Assembly: GCA_027886185.1 (NCBI GenBank)
Contig: WOAB01000761.1
Span: forward strand, 1,612,001-1,676,000
From: Rheum nobile
Lineage: Eukaryota; Streptophyta; Magnoliopsida; Caryophyllales; Polygonaceae
Reading direction: 5' to 3'
Length of the DNA stretch: 64,000 bases
Position 1 is the first letter of the stretch, and each line of letters opens with the position of its first letter. A program made the translations under genes and the position numbers. Positions 21,387-31,524 of the stretch are shown here, piece by piece. The notes beneath the pieces were generated by a model, which saw only the letters and a list, made by a program, of their open reading frames with translations, was not told the origin of the DNA and made no database searches.

Positions 21387-22693
21387 TTGCAATCGAAAGG
21401 TCGGGTATGGCTCAATACACGAACCACTAAGGTTGTTAATCTTGAGCTCATGGTCATTAACGTTGAAGAAGACGAGAACGATTGGTGCACCCCTCTACGC
21501 AGATACCTTATGAGAGGCGCATGCCCGTCTGAACCTCAGCAACGAAGAAAACTGCATGTTCGCGCTAACTGCTTCTACATGGAAGGGGGGACCCTTTATA
21601 AACAAAAAGTGTATATGATGGTGGGGCTAAAATGTCTGTCCTCCACAGATGGAAACAGTTTCATGCTCGAGATTCACGGAGGACTCTACGGTAGCCACTC
21701 GGGATGGTGTTCGCTCTTATACAAGGCTTTAAGAGCATGATACTTTTGGTCGACAATGAAAGAAGACACACACACATGGCACCGTCTTGTGAGGCCTGCC
21801 AACTCCAACCGCTAGCGTCCCACTAGCCAGGGATGGAAATGCAAGTAATGTGTGGACTTTGCCGCTTTGCGAGGTGAGGAATGGACCTTGTTAGTCCATT
21901 CCCGAAGGGCCCGGGACAGCTGTAATTTATCCTAGGGGCCATTGATTATTTCACAAAATGGATAGAAGTTGTGCCGCTAGCCCCCACAACTGTTGAACAA
22001 GTTAAGAAGTTTATTTGGCGGAACATCATCTGCAGGTTTGGTTTGCTGCATGATATATTAACAGATCGCAGGCCATATTTTTACACAAAAACCTTATCAG
22101 TTTTTGTGAGGGGTTAAGCATACGACTTTGCTTTGCTTCGGTCTCGCACCCGCGGTGCAACGGTCAGGTAGAGAGGGCAAACACGAGAATTCTTTACAAC
22201 CTGAAAAGAAGACTTACTAGAGCTCAAGGCCGATGGGCAGAAGTGTAACCTCTGGTACTCTTGGTAAATAGAACAACCTCCAAGGGAGGTACTGGTGAAA
22301 CACCCTTTGCACTTACCTATGGTGTGGAGGCAGTAGTTTCAATCGAGCATCTGTTTTCAAACGAGAGACTACTGCACTATGATGGTGAGGGTAACTCTGC
22401 AAAGATACAGCTAGAACTTCAGCTCAGAGATCTGCGAGATGGAGGAAATCCGTGAAAGCGAGTACAAGCGCCGCATAGCCGCCTACTATAAGAAGAAAGT
22501 GAAGCCATGGGGCTTAGCGAGAGGCGACTTAGTGCTCCGTAAAACTAAAGGCCGCAAACTTGATCCAAATTGGGAGATCCCCTACATCGTCGTATATGAA
22601 GTCGCCCCTGGGGCTTATTGCCTCGAAGATCACACTGGCAATCCCATTCAAAAATCATGGAACGTGATGCAGTTTCGCAAGTACTACCCATGA
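21387..22693 (+). pseudogene. Tat-type integrase
   Basis: The HHCC-type zinc region is visible near 21660-21740 (LEIHGGLYGSHSGW, then LYKALRA). The DDE core follows with IDYFTKWIEVVPLAP near 21945. The C-terminal part (22439-22693) ends WNVMQFRKYYP, the usual end of Tat-type pol. Several stops and frameshifts interrupt it. Integrase would insert the cDNA, and this copy is dead. Confidence 0.8.
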
Positions 22694-23382
22694 AAGGGGC
22701 TTCGCCTCAGGTATGCGTTTGTGAACTCTTATATTTTTCATTGTTTTATCGCAAGAAAGCAAGTTGAGAACAAAGCAATAACTTCGTGAGCAATACCATG
22801 TTACCAAGCAATACCCGCAATACGTGACAACAACATTGTGAATGTATTTAGCCTAAGGCAAGTGTTACATTAAGGCAAGGTACGCGAGTTGAGTCATGCA
22901 ATTGAAGCAACATGATTTGAGCAATACAATATGAGCAACACCTAAAAGCAATACGATGTGTGATGTGTAGGCAATTCAAAAAGCAAGCAAAGCGAGAAAG
23001 AGCAAGTCTTTGTGAAGCAAGTCTTGAGAAGCAATTCATAAAGCAAGTCATGTGGGAAGCAAGCAATACTAGTGTGCGCGAGTATGAAGAGCAATGGTCG
23101 TAAGCAAGAGCTAAGTAGCAACGATGTATTTGCCCTACGCGGTCTATACATTTGAATGACTTGGTTAACCAATTCCAACTAACGAAATCAAATGAAACAA
23201 ACTAGGTAAACCTTTGTGTGCCAATGCAAGGGATGTCAGGGAAATTGCAAGCAATTCGAGACAGCAAGTTCGCATTGAGCAAGAATTAAGACATTACTGC
23301 TTTTTTCATTCCAAATCTTGTAAATACATAGTTTCCCTAAAAAGACTATTTTCCAGTTTTTGCTTAAAGATGTTACTAGCGT
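22694..23382 (+). other. Post-pol non-coding region of the Tat-type element
   Basis: The stretch is repetitive, with many AAGCAA and GCAATAC words in loose series between 22760 and 23110. No gene was recognised. Such spacers between pol and the 3' LTR are usual in Tat elements. Confidence 0.5.
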
Positions 23383-24152
23383 TACACGTAATGCTAAAAA
23401 CAAAGACATTTTCCCACATACAAAATGGGTCATTCGCGACTAAAGCAAACGTTATAACAACCCTACTCATTCCTCTTTTAGTTCACTTCACATTTCAAGG
23501 TAAGACTTTGCGTACGTGAACTAAAAAAGGAACGGGGAGGGGGGACGTAGCAGGGGCTACACTAAATTGAAAGGCTAGCATAACGAAAGTTGGGTGGTTG
23601 AAACCCCAGAGGCGGGGGCTCTTGAATGAAGATAGGCACAGGCCCCTCCCTTCCAAGTGTGGCAATGGCAGTCGTGTCGTGGTTGTCACAAACCTTGCAC
23701 AACCGCCGCTCCCTCGCCGTCGGCTTAGGAAAGTAAAACATGCGCCCTACACCATAGTAGGCCGTATCTGGGAATAATAAAGCTCGCAACACTTGTAGAT
23801 CAAAACCTCCAACTCCTTCGTTCACCTCACCCACCACAACCTCCGAAGAAGCACCGCCGGAAAATAGATGAACGAAAACCGCAAGGCGGTCTCCCCGTTG
23901 ACACACAAAACGATCATTATCGCAGTGGACTTCTAGGACAAGGTTAACCATATTCACAAGACAAAAGAGACTTAAGAGGAGAAAGCACAATAAGAGAAAA
24001 TTGTGATATGTGAAAAACAAAAGGTAAGTATATATAGCAGAAAAAGTAGCGGAAAAAATGTGTGAAATAAATACCAATTCAACATATGAAAGGAGGGCAA
24101 ATGTCTGAACATTAAAAAAAGATGAAAACTGAAGGGATAAAGGCATGCAATT
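23383..24152. repeat. Copy A of a ~770-bp direct repeat (Tat 3' region)
   Basis: It matches 25062-25830 over its full length with scattered substitutions, from CACG-AATGCTAAA to GCATGCAATTAAT. It contains the purine tract AAAAAGGAACGGGGAGGGG near 23525 and the antisense ORF at 23562-23951. Confidence 0.85.
23562..23951 (-). CDS. Antisense ORF of the Tat-type element
   Basis: Read on the minus strand from ATG at 23951, this 129-codon ORF starts MVNLVLEVHCDNDRFVCQRG. It contains GRMFYFPKPTARERRLCKVC and then DNHDTTAIATLGREG, with a Cys/His-rich patch C-x2-C...H. A TATA-like CTATATATACTT lies about 80 bp upstream (near 24035), followed by a pyrimidine-rich leader. Some Tat-lineage elements (the Grande and Retand groups) are known to carry an extra antisense ORF between pol and the 3' LTR, and position and orientation fit that. 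Its function is unknown. The frame is also open further upstream to 24194. The second copy (25172-25620) has an in-frame stop. Confidence 0.55.
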   Translation of the reverse strand: MVNLVLEVHCDNDRFVCQRGDRLAVFVHLFSGGASSEVVVGEVNEGVGGFDLQVLRALLFPDTAYYGVGRMFYFPKPTARERRLCKVCDNHDTTAIATLGREGPVPIFIQEPPPLGFQPPNFRYASLSI

Positions 24153-25061
24153 AATAATGATAATCACAACAACTGATGAGTTAGATCCAACCAATACTAT
24201 TCAAGATCCTAATCTTGCAGTATGAATAATATCGATAAAACTAGGTAGCTAATCTAGAGAAATCAATATAACTCAATTGGATGAAGCATAAAAGAATTAA
24301 TAACATTCAAGGATAAAGGAAAGGAATAACCTCACAATCAAATTCAAACTTAGGCTTCAATTGTCGGACTAAGCAAATGTGCTTAGCTCCTCATAGTCTT
24401 CAAAAGAAAATAATACTGAATGGAAAATAGTACGTAATAGCGAATGTCGATGATACCAAGATGAATGAATGAAGGCTATGGCATTTAGGTTAAATAGACT
24501 TAACCTAAAGCCCAAGATCACAAACCTCATCTAAAAGGAAATAAAACTAAAGTATCGAAATATAAAAGAATAAAAATCGGAAAATAATAAAAAATAAGAA
24601 AACTCGGAAAAGCTTCGCGGGTCGCCTCCGTGTGCTTCCGCGGTCGCGGCACCAATTCCGCGGTCGCGGAAAATAGGAATTTGCTGTCGACTTTGCACAA
24701 CACATGAATTTTCCGCGGGCGCGGCCAGATTTCCGCGGTCGCGGAAGTGGCACTCGTTTGTTCCACACTTCGTCTTTCTCCGCGGCTGCATCGTGGCTTC
24801 GTCCTTGATCGCGGTTGGTCGCGGCAGCCCTTATCTTCTCCTTCCTTGCTCATTTGTGTGGCTCTTCTTCTATCCTTCTTCGTCTCCTCGGGTGGTTTAC
24901 TCCTCGTCTTCTGGATGTCTTCAATTAGCTTCTCCAAACCACCATATCCACACTTCTTTTCTCCAACTCCATATTCCACGGTTGTGCTCTAAATCCCTAC
25001 AAATGGCACCCTAAACACCGGTAACGATCCCTAGTTAAACCCTATAAAATAGTGTTGATCA
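24153..25061 (-). mobile_element. LTR-like insertion between the two direct repeats
   Basis: About 909 bp separate copies A and B. On the minus strand the stretch looks like an Athila-type LTR. It has AT-rich flanks, ATTCAAGGATAA / AGGCTTCAATTG wording close to that of the LTR at 3900-4750, and a GC-rich block at about 24615-24830 with repeated CCGCGGTCGCGG. No PBS or coding region is attached, so a solo LTR or LTR fragment is most likely. Clear TG...CA ends and a target duplication were not established. Confidence 0.4.
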
Positions 25062-25830
25062 CACGCAATGCTAAAGACAAAGACATTTTCCCACTTACAA
25101 AACGGGTCATTCGCGACTAAAGCAAAAGTTATAACAACCCTATTCATTCCTCTTTTAGTTCACTTCACATTTCAAGGTAAAACATCGCGTACGTGAACTA
25201 AAAAAGGAACGGGGAGGGGGGACATAGCAGGGGCTACACTAAACCTAAAGGCCAGCATAACGAAGGCTAGGTGGTTGAAACCCCGGAGGCGGGCGCTCTT
25301 GAATGAAGATAGGAACACGCCCCTCCCTTCCAAGTGTGACAATGGCAGTCGTGTCATGGTTGTCACAAACCTTGCACAACCGCCGCTTCCTCGCCGCTGG
25401 CTCAGGAAAGTAAAACATGCGCCATACACCATAGTAGGCCGTATCTAGGAATAATAAAGCTCGCAACACTTGGAGATCAAAACCTCCAACTCCTTTGTTC
25501 ACCTTACCCACCACAACCTCCGAAGAAGCACCGCCGGAAAACCAATGAACGGAAACCGCACGGCGGTCTCCCCGTTGACACACAAAACGATCGTTCTCGT
25601 GGTGGACTTATAGGACAAGGTTAACCATATTCGCAAGACAAAAGAGACTTAAGAGGAGAAAGCACAATAAGAGAAAATTGTGATATGTGAAAAACAAAAG
25701 GCAAGTATATATAGCAGAAAAAGTAGCGGAAAAAACATGTGAAATAAATACCAATTCAACGCATGAAAGGAGGGCAAAGGTCTGAACATTGCAAAAGATG
25801 AAAACTGAAGGGATAAAGGCATGCAATTAA
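25062..25830. repeat. Copy B of the ~770-bp direct repeat
   Basis: This is the partner of 23383-24152. The antisense ORF is present but damaged: the frame corresponding to MVNLVLEV reads MVNLVL then a stop (near 25608), and a downstream ATG leaves 112 codons (25583-25245). Confidence 0.85.
25245..25620 (-). pseudogene. Second copy of the Tat antisense ORF, interrupted
   Basis: It is homologous to 23562-23951 (RRLCKVCDNHDTTAIVTLGR is conserved), with a stop after MVNLVL. It shows that the two copies have diverged since the duplication, and that only copy A keeps a full frame. Confidence 0.6.
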
Positions 25831-25989
25831 TTCCCTCTCACAAAGTCAAACCCTAGAAAAAAACAACTATGCCTTAGACCCTTCGATTACAATTCAAATC
25901 AAGTCGAACCTCGAAACAAGTGAAAGATATATTATGCACGAAGTGAACAATAAAGACAATGCAAGTGTAGCGTCGCATAGAATAAACAA
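25831..25989. other. Tat 3' flank left of the MULE
   Basis: A short AT-rich stretch with no ORF of note ends in ATAAACAA at 25982-25989, the candidate target duplication of the MULE. Confidence 0.4.
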
Positions 25990-25995
25990 GGCTGA

Positions 25996-26080
25996 TACTA
26001 TATGCGCGATGATTTTTTGCTGTGCACGCGACATTTTGTACGCCATAATATGGCGTATACCATGTCGTGGCGTACAGACT
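25996..26080 (+). repeat. Left terminal inverted repeat of the MULE
   Basis: It matches the reverse complement of about 35343-35427 with scattered mismatches. Shared words include ACTATATGCGCGA, TTTTTTGCTGT and GCGACATTTTGTACGCC. Confidence 0.85.
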
Positions 26081-26264
26081 ATTTTATTATACTTTTGGTG
26101 GGTTTTTGAATTTAAATGAATTTCTGTATTATTTTCCTGTACGCTGTATTTTAGCGTACGCTAGAATACAGCATACAGGAAAATAATACAGAAATTCATT
26201 TAAATTCAAAAACCCACCAAAAAATAGCCGTTGGAAATAGCCTGTACGCCATGGTATGGCGTAC
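26038..26264. promoter_or_regulatory. Left subterminal palindromes and hairpin of the MULE
   Basis: Two 21-bp palindromes of the form GTACGCCAT-N3-ATGGCGTAC lie at 26038-26058 (last base T) and 26244-26264. Between them 26093-26150 is the reverse complement of 26165-26222 with one mismatch (58-bp arms, 14-bp loop), which would fold into a strong hairpin. The palindrome recurs near the right end, so it is a candidate binding site for the element's own transposase or mobile-domain protein. Confidence 0.7.
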
Positions 26265-26327
26265 GCTCGGAAGTGGCGTACAAAAGTAGCCGTTATTCCA
26301 ACGGTTATTCCAATGGCTATTTTGTGC

Positions 26328-26337
26328 CTATAAATAG
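26328..26337 (+). promoter_or_regulatory. TATA box of the MULE transposase gene
   Basis: CTATAAATAG lies 54 bp upstream of the ATG at 26391 and just inside the left terminal region, as expected for a transposase gene driven from the TIR. Confidence 0.6.
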
Positions 26338-26390
26338 CTTTCGAAGTTTGTATGGAATGGTAAGATTGAAACAACAAATTTTACAAAAAA

Positions 26391-29300
26391 ATGGCATATT
26401 GGAGTAGTGGAGAAGATGATGAAGATTATGTCGATCAAGATTTCGACGATGAAGATTTCGACGATGGCAATTTCAAGGTTAGTGTGTATGGAATGATTAA
26501 GATTGAAATTAGTTATAATTAATATAGCTTAAGTACGTAGAGGCCTATATTTATTATGTTCAAAGATAGATTAGTATTTAGTTGTAGTGGACAAGATGCT
26601 GACGGTGTTGCGGTAGATGCCTATATTTTATTATGTTAAAAGATAGATTAGTATTTAGTTGTAGTGGACAAGATGATGACGATTTAGCTGTAGAGGCCTA
26701 TATTTGTTTTGATATATGTTAAAATATTAGTAATTAATAGTAGTGGAGAAGTTGATTATTGTTGTGAATTTGATATATGTTAAAAGTCTTATGTTTAGTG
26801 AGATAAGCTATCAATTTGTTTTTGTCTTTAGTTTAGTTTTGTATTACAATTATAGTTTTATTTTATAGTTAATATTGGTTAGCTACAAACATATAAATTT
26901 AACAAATTGCAATCCATATATAGTAATCCATATATTGTAACATTATTGTTTAGTTATGTATTACAATTATAGTTTAGTTATATATTACAATTACAATCCA
27001 TATATTGTAACATTATTGATGATGTAAACATGTATAGGGGAAAGATTATGGAGATGAATTTCGTAACAATCTGAGTTGGGATAGCCGAGAGGAATTGGTT
27101 GAGTGGGTTAGGAATAGGGGCAAAGATTTGATGATGGTTTTAGTCATTCAGAAGTCAAATGTCAGAAGTGTTAGTTTGACGTGCAAGAATTTTGGTGAGT
27201 ATAGATCGGGGAGAAAGAAAGGTAGTGACTCAGAAGAGGAAGTTGAAGTAATTCGTGAATCCCATTCGAAGAAGTCCGGATGCACATTTGAGTTGTGTGG
27301 TGTTAGATTGAAGAAGAAGCCAGGGGAAGTGACTCAGAAATGGATCATAAATGTGATAGATGGATGCCACAACCATAAGCTTTCGACTACCTTTCTTGGG
27401 CATCCATACATGGGCAGAATGACCACGGGTGAGGAGCGCATTGCCAAAGCTTTGGGCGAAGCGTTCGTGACGCCTCGGACTATTGTTGGGAAGTTGAGGA
27501 AGTTCTTCCCCGGAAATGTTACATCCATGAAACAAGTTTCCAACTTTCTGCAGAAGGTGCATTATGAAGATCAAGGGGAATTGACGGTTACGCAATGGAC
27601 TCTGAACTTTTTGAAAGAAAATAGTTATCGGGTATTTCCTCTTACAAAGTTGTCTACGAAAGAGACTGATATCCTATTTTTTGCTCACCCGGACTCGCTC
27701 CACCTATTAAAGATGTTCCCGTACGTGGTAATTATTGATGCCACATACAAGACAAATAGGTACGTGCTGGATTTGTGTTACATTTTCAACACAATATAAT
27801 AGTAGTGATTTATAGCATTGATATGAATTATATGTTATATTCTATGACTTCTTACATTCATTTGTTTTCTTACATTCATCCATAGGTATCAAATGCCATT
27901 GGTGGAGATTGTCGGTTTCACTTGCACGCACAAGACCTTCAACATTGCGTATACATTTACACGACAAGAAGAAGTTGTGCATTACAAGTTCATAATGGAG
28001 AAACTTTTGCGCTTGTTTAAAGATTTGGGCGTTATGTCGGCCGCCATCATGACTGATCGAGAGAAGGCCCTCATTAATGCAATTCGGATAGTTTTCAAAG
28101 ATGAAGTAAAACACCTTTTGTGTTGGGTGCATATTAAGCACAACATAGAAGCATATGCTTCCCCAATATTGAAGGATAAAAAACAAGTGAAAAGGTTTTG
28201 CGGCCAATGTTGGGCACTTTGGTGTTCAACCACAGAGGAAATCTACGAAGAGAGGCTTGTGCAATTGAGGACATCGTGGAAGAGTGGCCTTGTTCGATAC
28301 ATTGAGAAGACGTGGATGAATCCTCACAAGGAAAGCATAGTGAGAGCGTGGACTGATCATCATCTTCACTTCTTCACGAGGACTTCAAACAGGTAACCCT
28401 TGTACGATGTTCAGTAGTTTGCTTGTTCATGGCTCAATGTGGGAATAACGCAATGCTTTTCATGTTTTTTATAGGGTTGAGGGTATGCATCACGTGTTGA
28501 AGCAAATTCTGAATTCTAGCGTTGGTGGTTTTAATAGAATGGTAGTAAGGATACACCATGCGATCGAGGGTCAAATTGGGCAGGTGCGTGCGACCATGGA
28601 GATGTCACAGACCAAAACACCAACGATGTTTGATGGTATGCCGCCAGAAATAAGAGTGTTGTTTTCAAGGCTATTTTTCAAAGTGTCGGATAGGTGCTTG
28701 GAAATGTTGTTTGATCTGTATAAGCAGATAGAGGCGGATGATTTCCCTGATGAGTGTGATGATCACTGGATGAGAGACTGCTTCGGCCTGCCATGTGTCC
28801 ACATAATCGCAAATGCCATCATTGATAAGACGCCGATCATGGCGAGTGAGATACACCGCTTCTTGAAGCAATTGCAATGGGATAGGGCTTACACACAAGA
28901 AGAGCCAGTTGATGACACAAAACAGATGTCTGCTCACGAGTTGATATGGAAGGAAATGGATGAAATATGGCACGCTAAAACATTGAGCAAGGACCAAGTA
29001 GATCAAATCACCGACTTGTTCTGGAACACGCAGCACCCGCGTGAAACTTTGATGCAGGAGCCCACGGGAATCATTTCAAAAGGAAGGCCAAAGGGTTCGA
29101 CAAAGTACGACACCAAGAGGGAGCCGAGCTTGTTTGAGCATCGGAGGGCTGAGTTAGATGAGATTGAGAAGAACAAGGCCAGTGGAAGCCAAGGTAGAGG
29201 TCGGGGTCGTGGCAAGAAGGGACCAAGTGGAGCTTCGCCAGGCATTGGGACCCAAGGGAGCCAATCTGAAGGGACAGGATCGCAGCAGCTCCCTGAACAA

Positions 29301-30025
29301 CCCGTGATTTATATGGGGGTGAACTTTGGGGTTAAGAATGTGGATTACTTTTGGTTTCCATACATTAACGGGGCCAGAGATGTATCTCCAGACGGGCATT
29401 GTGGATATCGGACACTGGCTGTATTGTTGGGATCAGAAGAGACTGCATACCCTATGGTTCGAATGCAGATGGCGGGCGAGTTGATTGACAACAGAGATCT
29501 GTACATGCCCATCTTGCCCGTACTACACCCGGGGATCACTTACGAGGACCTTATATTTCGGGTCAACTATGCCATCAGTCCTTGCAGTGAGGAGTACTGG
29601 CTCGACATGCCGATGATTGGTTTAGTGTTTGCCACGCTATACCAAGTTGCTCTTGTCCTATTATCCTGGGATGGTCCGTGCTTGTGCTTACCAATGAGGG
29701 CCTCTTACGAAAGCCTCGGCCCTCCAACACGGATATTGACGATGGCCCTCGTAGGAAACCAAAACCACTTTGTACCGATATAGTTATTGTTTTTAAATAG
29801 CTAATAATATTTGTGCTTACCCTAAAACACAAAGCTCGATCATATTTTGTGTTTTCTATGTAGGTGTCGTTGAAGGATGGTTGTCCACTACCTCCCTCTC
29901 CGTACGCTTGGCGTCGATTCAAACACTCAAGTGTCGATGGTAGGGACTATCAATTTCAGTCGAGGATTCAACAATTTCGGGATTATCGCATTAGATATAG
30001 CCGTCCTCCAGATCCTCCGGTGTAG
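26391..30025 (+). CDS. MULE transposase fused to an OTU cysteine protease domain
   Basis: My spliced model has exons 26391-26477, 27038-27759, 27886-28392, 28475-29771 and 29864-30025. All introns are GT-AG and the frame is continuous for 924 residues. The N-terminus is acidic (MAYWSSGEDDEDYVDQDFDD). Residues C78, C111, H140 and H142 form a WRKY-GCM1/FAR1-type zinc site (GCTFELCG ... DGCHNHKL). The MULE core has D263 (VVIIDATYKTNR), D327 (AIMTDREKA), the C349-x2-H352 signature (CWVHIKHN) and E387/E388 as the likely third acid. A SWIM-like cluster (CFGLPCVH) lies near 541-548. A Gly/Arg-rich linker leads to an OTU domain with D745-G-H-C748 and H870 in NHF. The last exon gives a basic tail. The protein would cut and join the TIRs in the nucleus, and the OTU part could cleave ubiquitin-like conjugates. 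No break or missing key residue was seen. Confidence 0.85.
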
Positions 30026-30136
30026 TTTAAGATGTAGATTAGTTGAAGATGTAGATTTACTTGTGTAATCTCAATTTGAAGAGCAGATGAACTTCACATT
30101 TGTGTCTGATTTACTTGTGTAATCTCAATTAACTCA

Positions 30137-30860
30137 GTGTGAGAAAACTGAAAAAATGAGAAATTAGGCCCAATTAAATACAATATGGAGGATTGTAGAA
30201 GAAACGGGTGAAAACTGAAAAAATGAGAAATTGGGCCCAAATAGGCCCAATAGGGAGGATTGTAGAAGAAACAGGTGAGAAACTGAAAAAATGAGAAATT
30301 AGGTCCAAATAGGCCCAATATGGAGGATTGTAGAAGAAACGGGTGAAAAACTTGAAAAAATGAGAAATTACGCCCAAATAGGCCCAATATGGAGGATTGT
30401 AGAAGAAACGGGTGAAAACTGAAAAAATGAGAAATTGGGCCCAAATAGGCCCAATATGGAGGATTGTAGAAGAAACGGGTGAAAACTGAAAAAATGAGAA
30501 ATTGGGCCCAAATAGGCCTAATATGGAGGATTGTAGAAGAAACGGGTGAAAAACTTGAAAAAATGAGAAATTACGCCCAAATAGGCCCAATATGGAGGAT
30601 TGTAGAAGAAATGGGTGAAAACTGAAAAAATGAGAAATTGGGCCCAAATAGGCCCAATATGAAGGATTGTAGAAGAAACGGGTGAAAACTGAAAAAATGA
30701 GAAATTGGGCCCAAATAGGCCCAATAGGGAGGATTGTAGAAGAAACGGGTGAAAACAGAAAAAATGAAAAATTGGGCCCAATTAAATACAATATGGAGGA
30801 TTGTAGAAGAAACGAGTGAAAACTGAAAAAATGAGAAATTGGGCCCAAATAGGCCCAATT
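30137..30860. repeat. Minisatellite, unit 66-68 bp, about 11 copies
   Basis: The unit is built from GAGGATTGTAGAAGAAAC, GGGTGAAAACTGAAAAAA and GGGCCCAAATAGGCCCAATA. It begins just after the transposase gene and ends at the next repeat array. Long minus-strand frames across it arise only because the unit is close to a multiple of three. Confidence 0.95.
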
Positions 30861-31412
30861 TCATGTATATACTATAGTATTTCGTTATATTTCATGTATA
30901 TACTATAGTATTTCGTTATATTTCATGTATATACTATAGTATTTCGTTATATTTCATGTATATACTATAGTATTTCGTTATATTTCATGTATATACTATA
31001 GTATTTGGTTATATTTCATGTATATACTATAGTATTTGGTTATATTTCATGTATATACTATAGTATTTGGTTATATTTCTTGTATATACTATAGTATTTG
31101 GTTATATTTCATGTATATAATATAGTATTTGGTTATATTTCATGTATATACTATAGTATTTGGTTATATTTCATGTATATACTATAGTATTTGGTTATAT
31201 TTCATGTATATACTATAGTATTTGGTTATATTTCATGTATATACTATAGTATTTGGTTATATTTCATGTATATACTATAGTATTTCATTATATTTCATGT
31301 ATATACTATAGTATTTGGTTATATTTCATGTATATACTATAGTATTTGGTTATATTTCATGTAGTATTTCGTTATATTTCATGTATATACTATAGTATTT
31401 GATTATATTTCA
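30861..31412. repeat. Minisatellite, unit 31 bp, about 17 copies
   Basis: The unit contains TTTCATGTATATACTATAG and TATTTGGTTATA (early copies have TATTTCGTTATA). One copy near 31358 is shortened. It abuts the 66-bp array without a spacer and stops about 110 bp before the end of the plant mobile domain gene. Confidence 0.95.
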
Positions 31413-31524
31413 TTCCGTTACACTTATATATAATAACATGCAATTTAACCAAAACAACCAAAACATATATATACATGATCCAAAACACAAGTGTCTAATC
31501 CACATAAATACATGATCCTACAAT

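Noticed and set aside
24527..25014. ORFs on both strands in the GC-rich block
   Set aside because: They are open because of CCGCGGTCGCGG-type repeats in an LTR-like segment. No domain was seen.
30094..30864. Long minus-strand frames of up to 224 codons with repeated Phe/Ser/Leu-rich segments
   Set aside because: They lie entirely in the 66-68 bp minisatellite and are open only because of the repeat unit's composition and length. No start context or domain was seen.
30861..31412. 31-bp repeat array as a CRISPR-like array
   Set aside because: The units are contiguous with no unique spacers, and this is plant nuclear DNA. It is a minisatellite.
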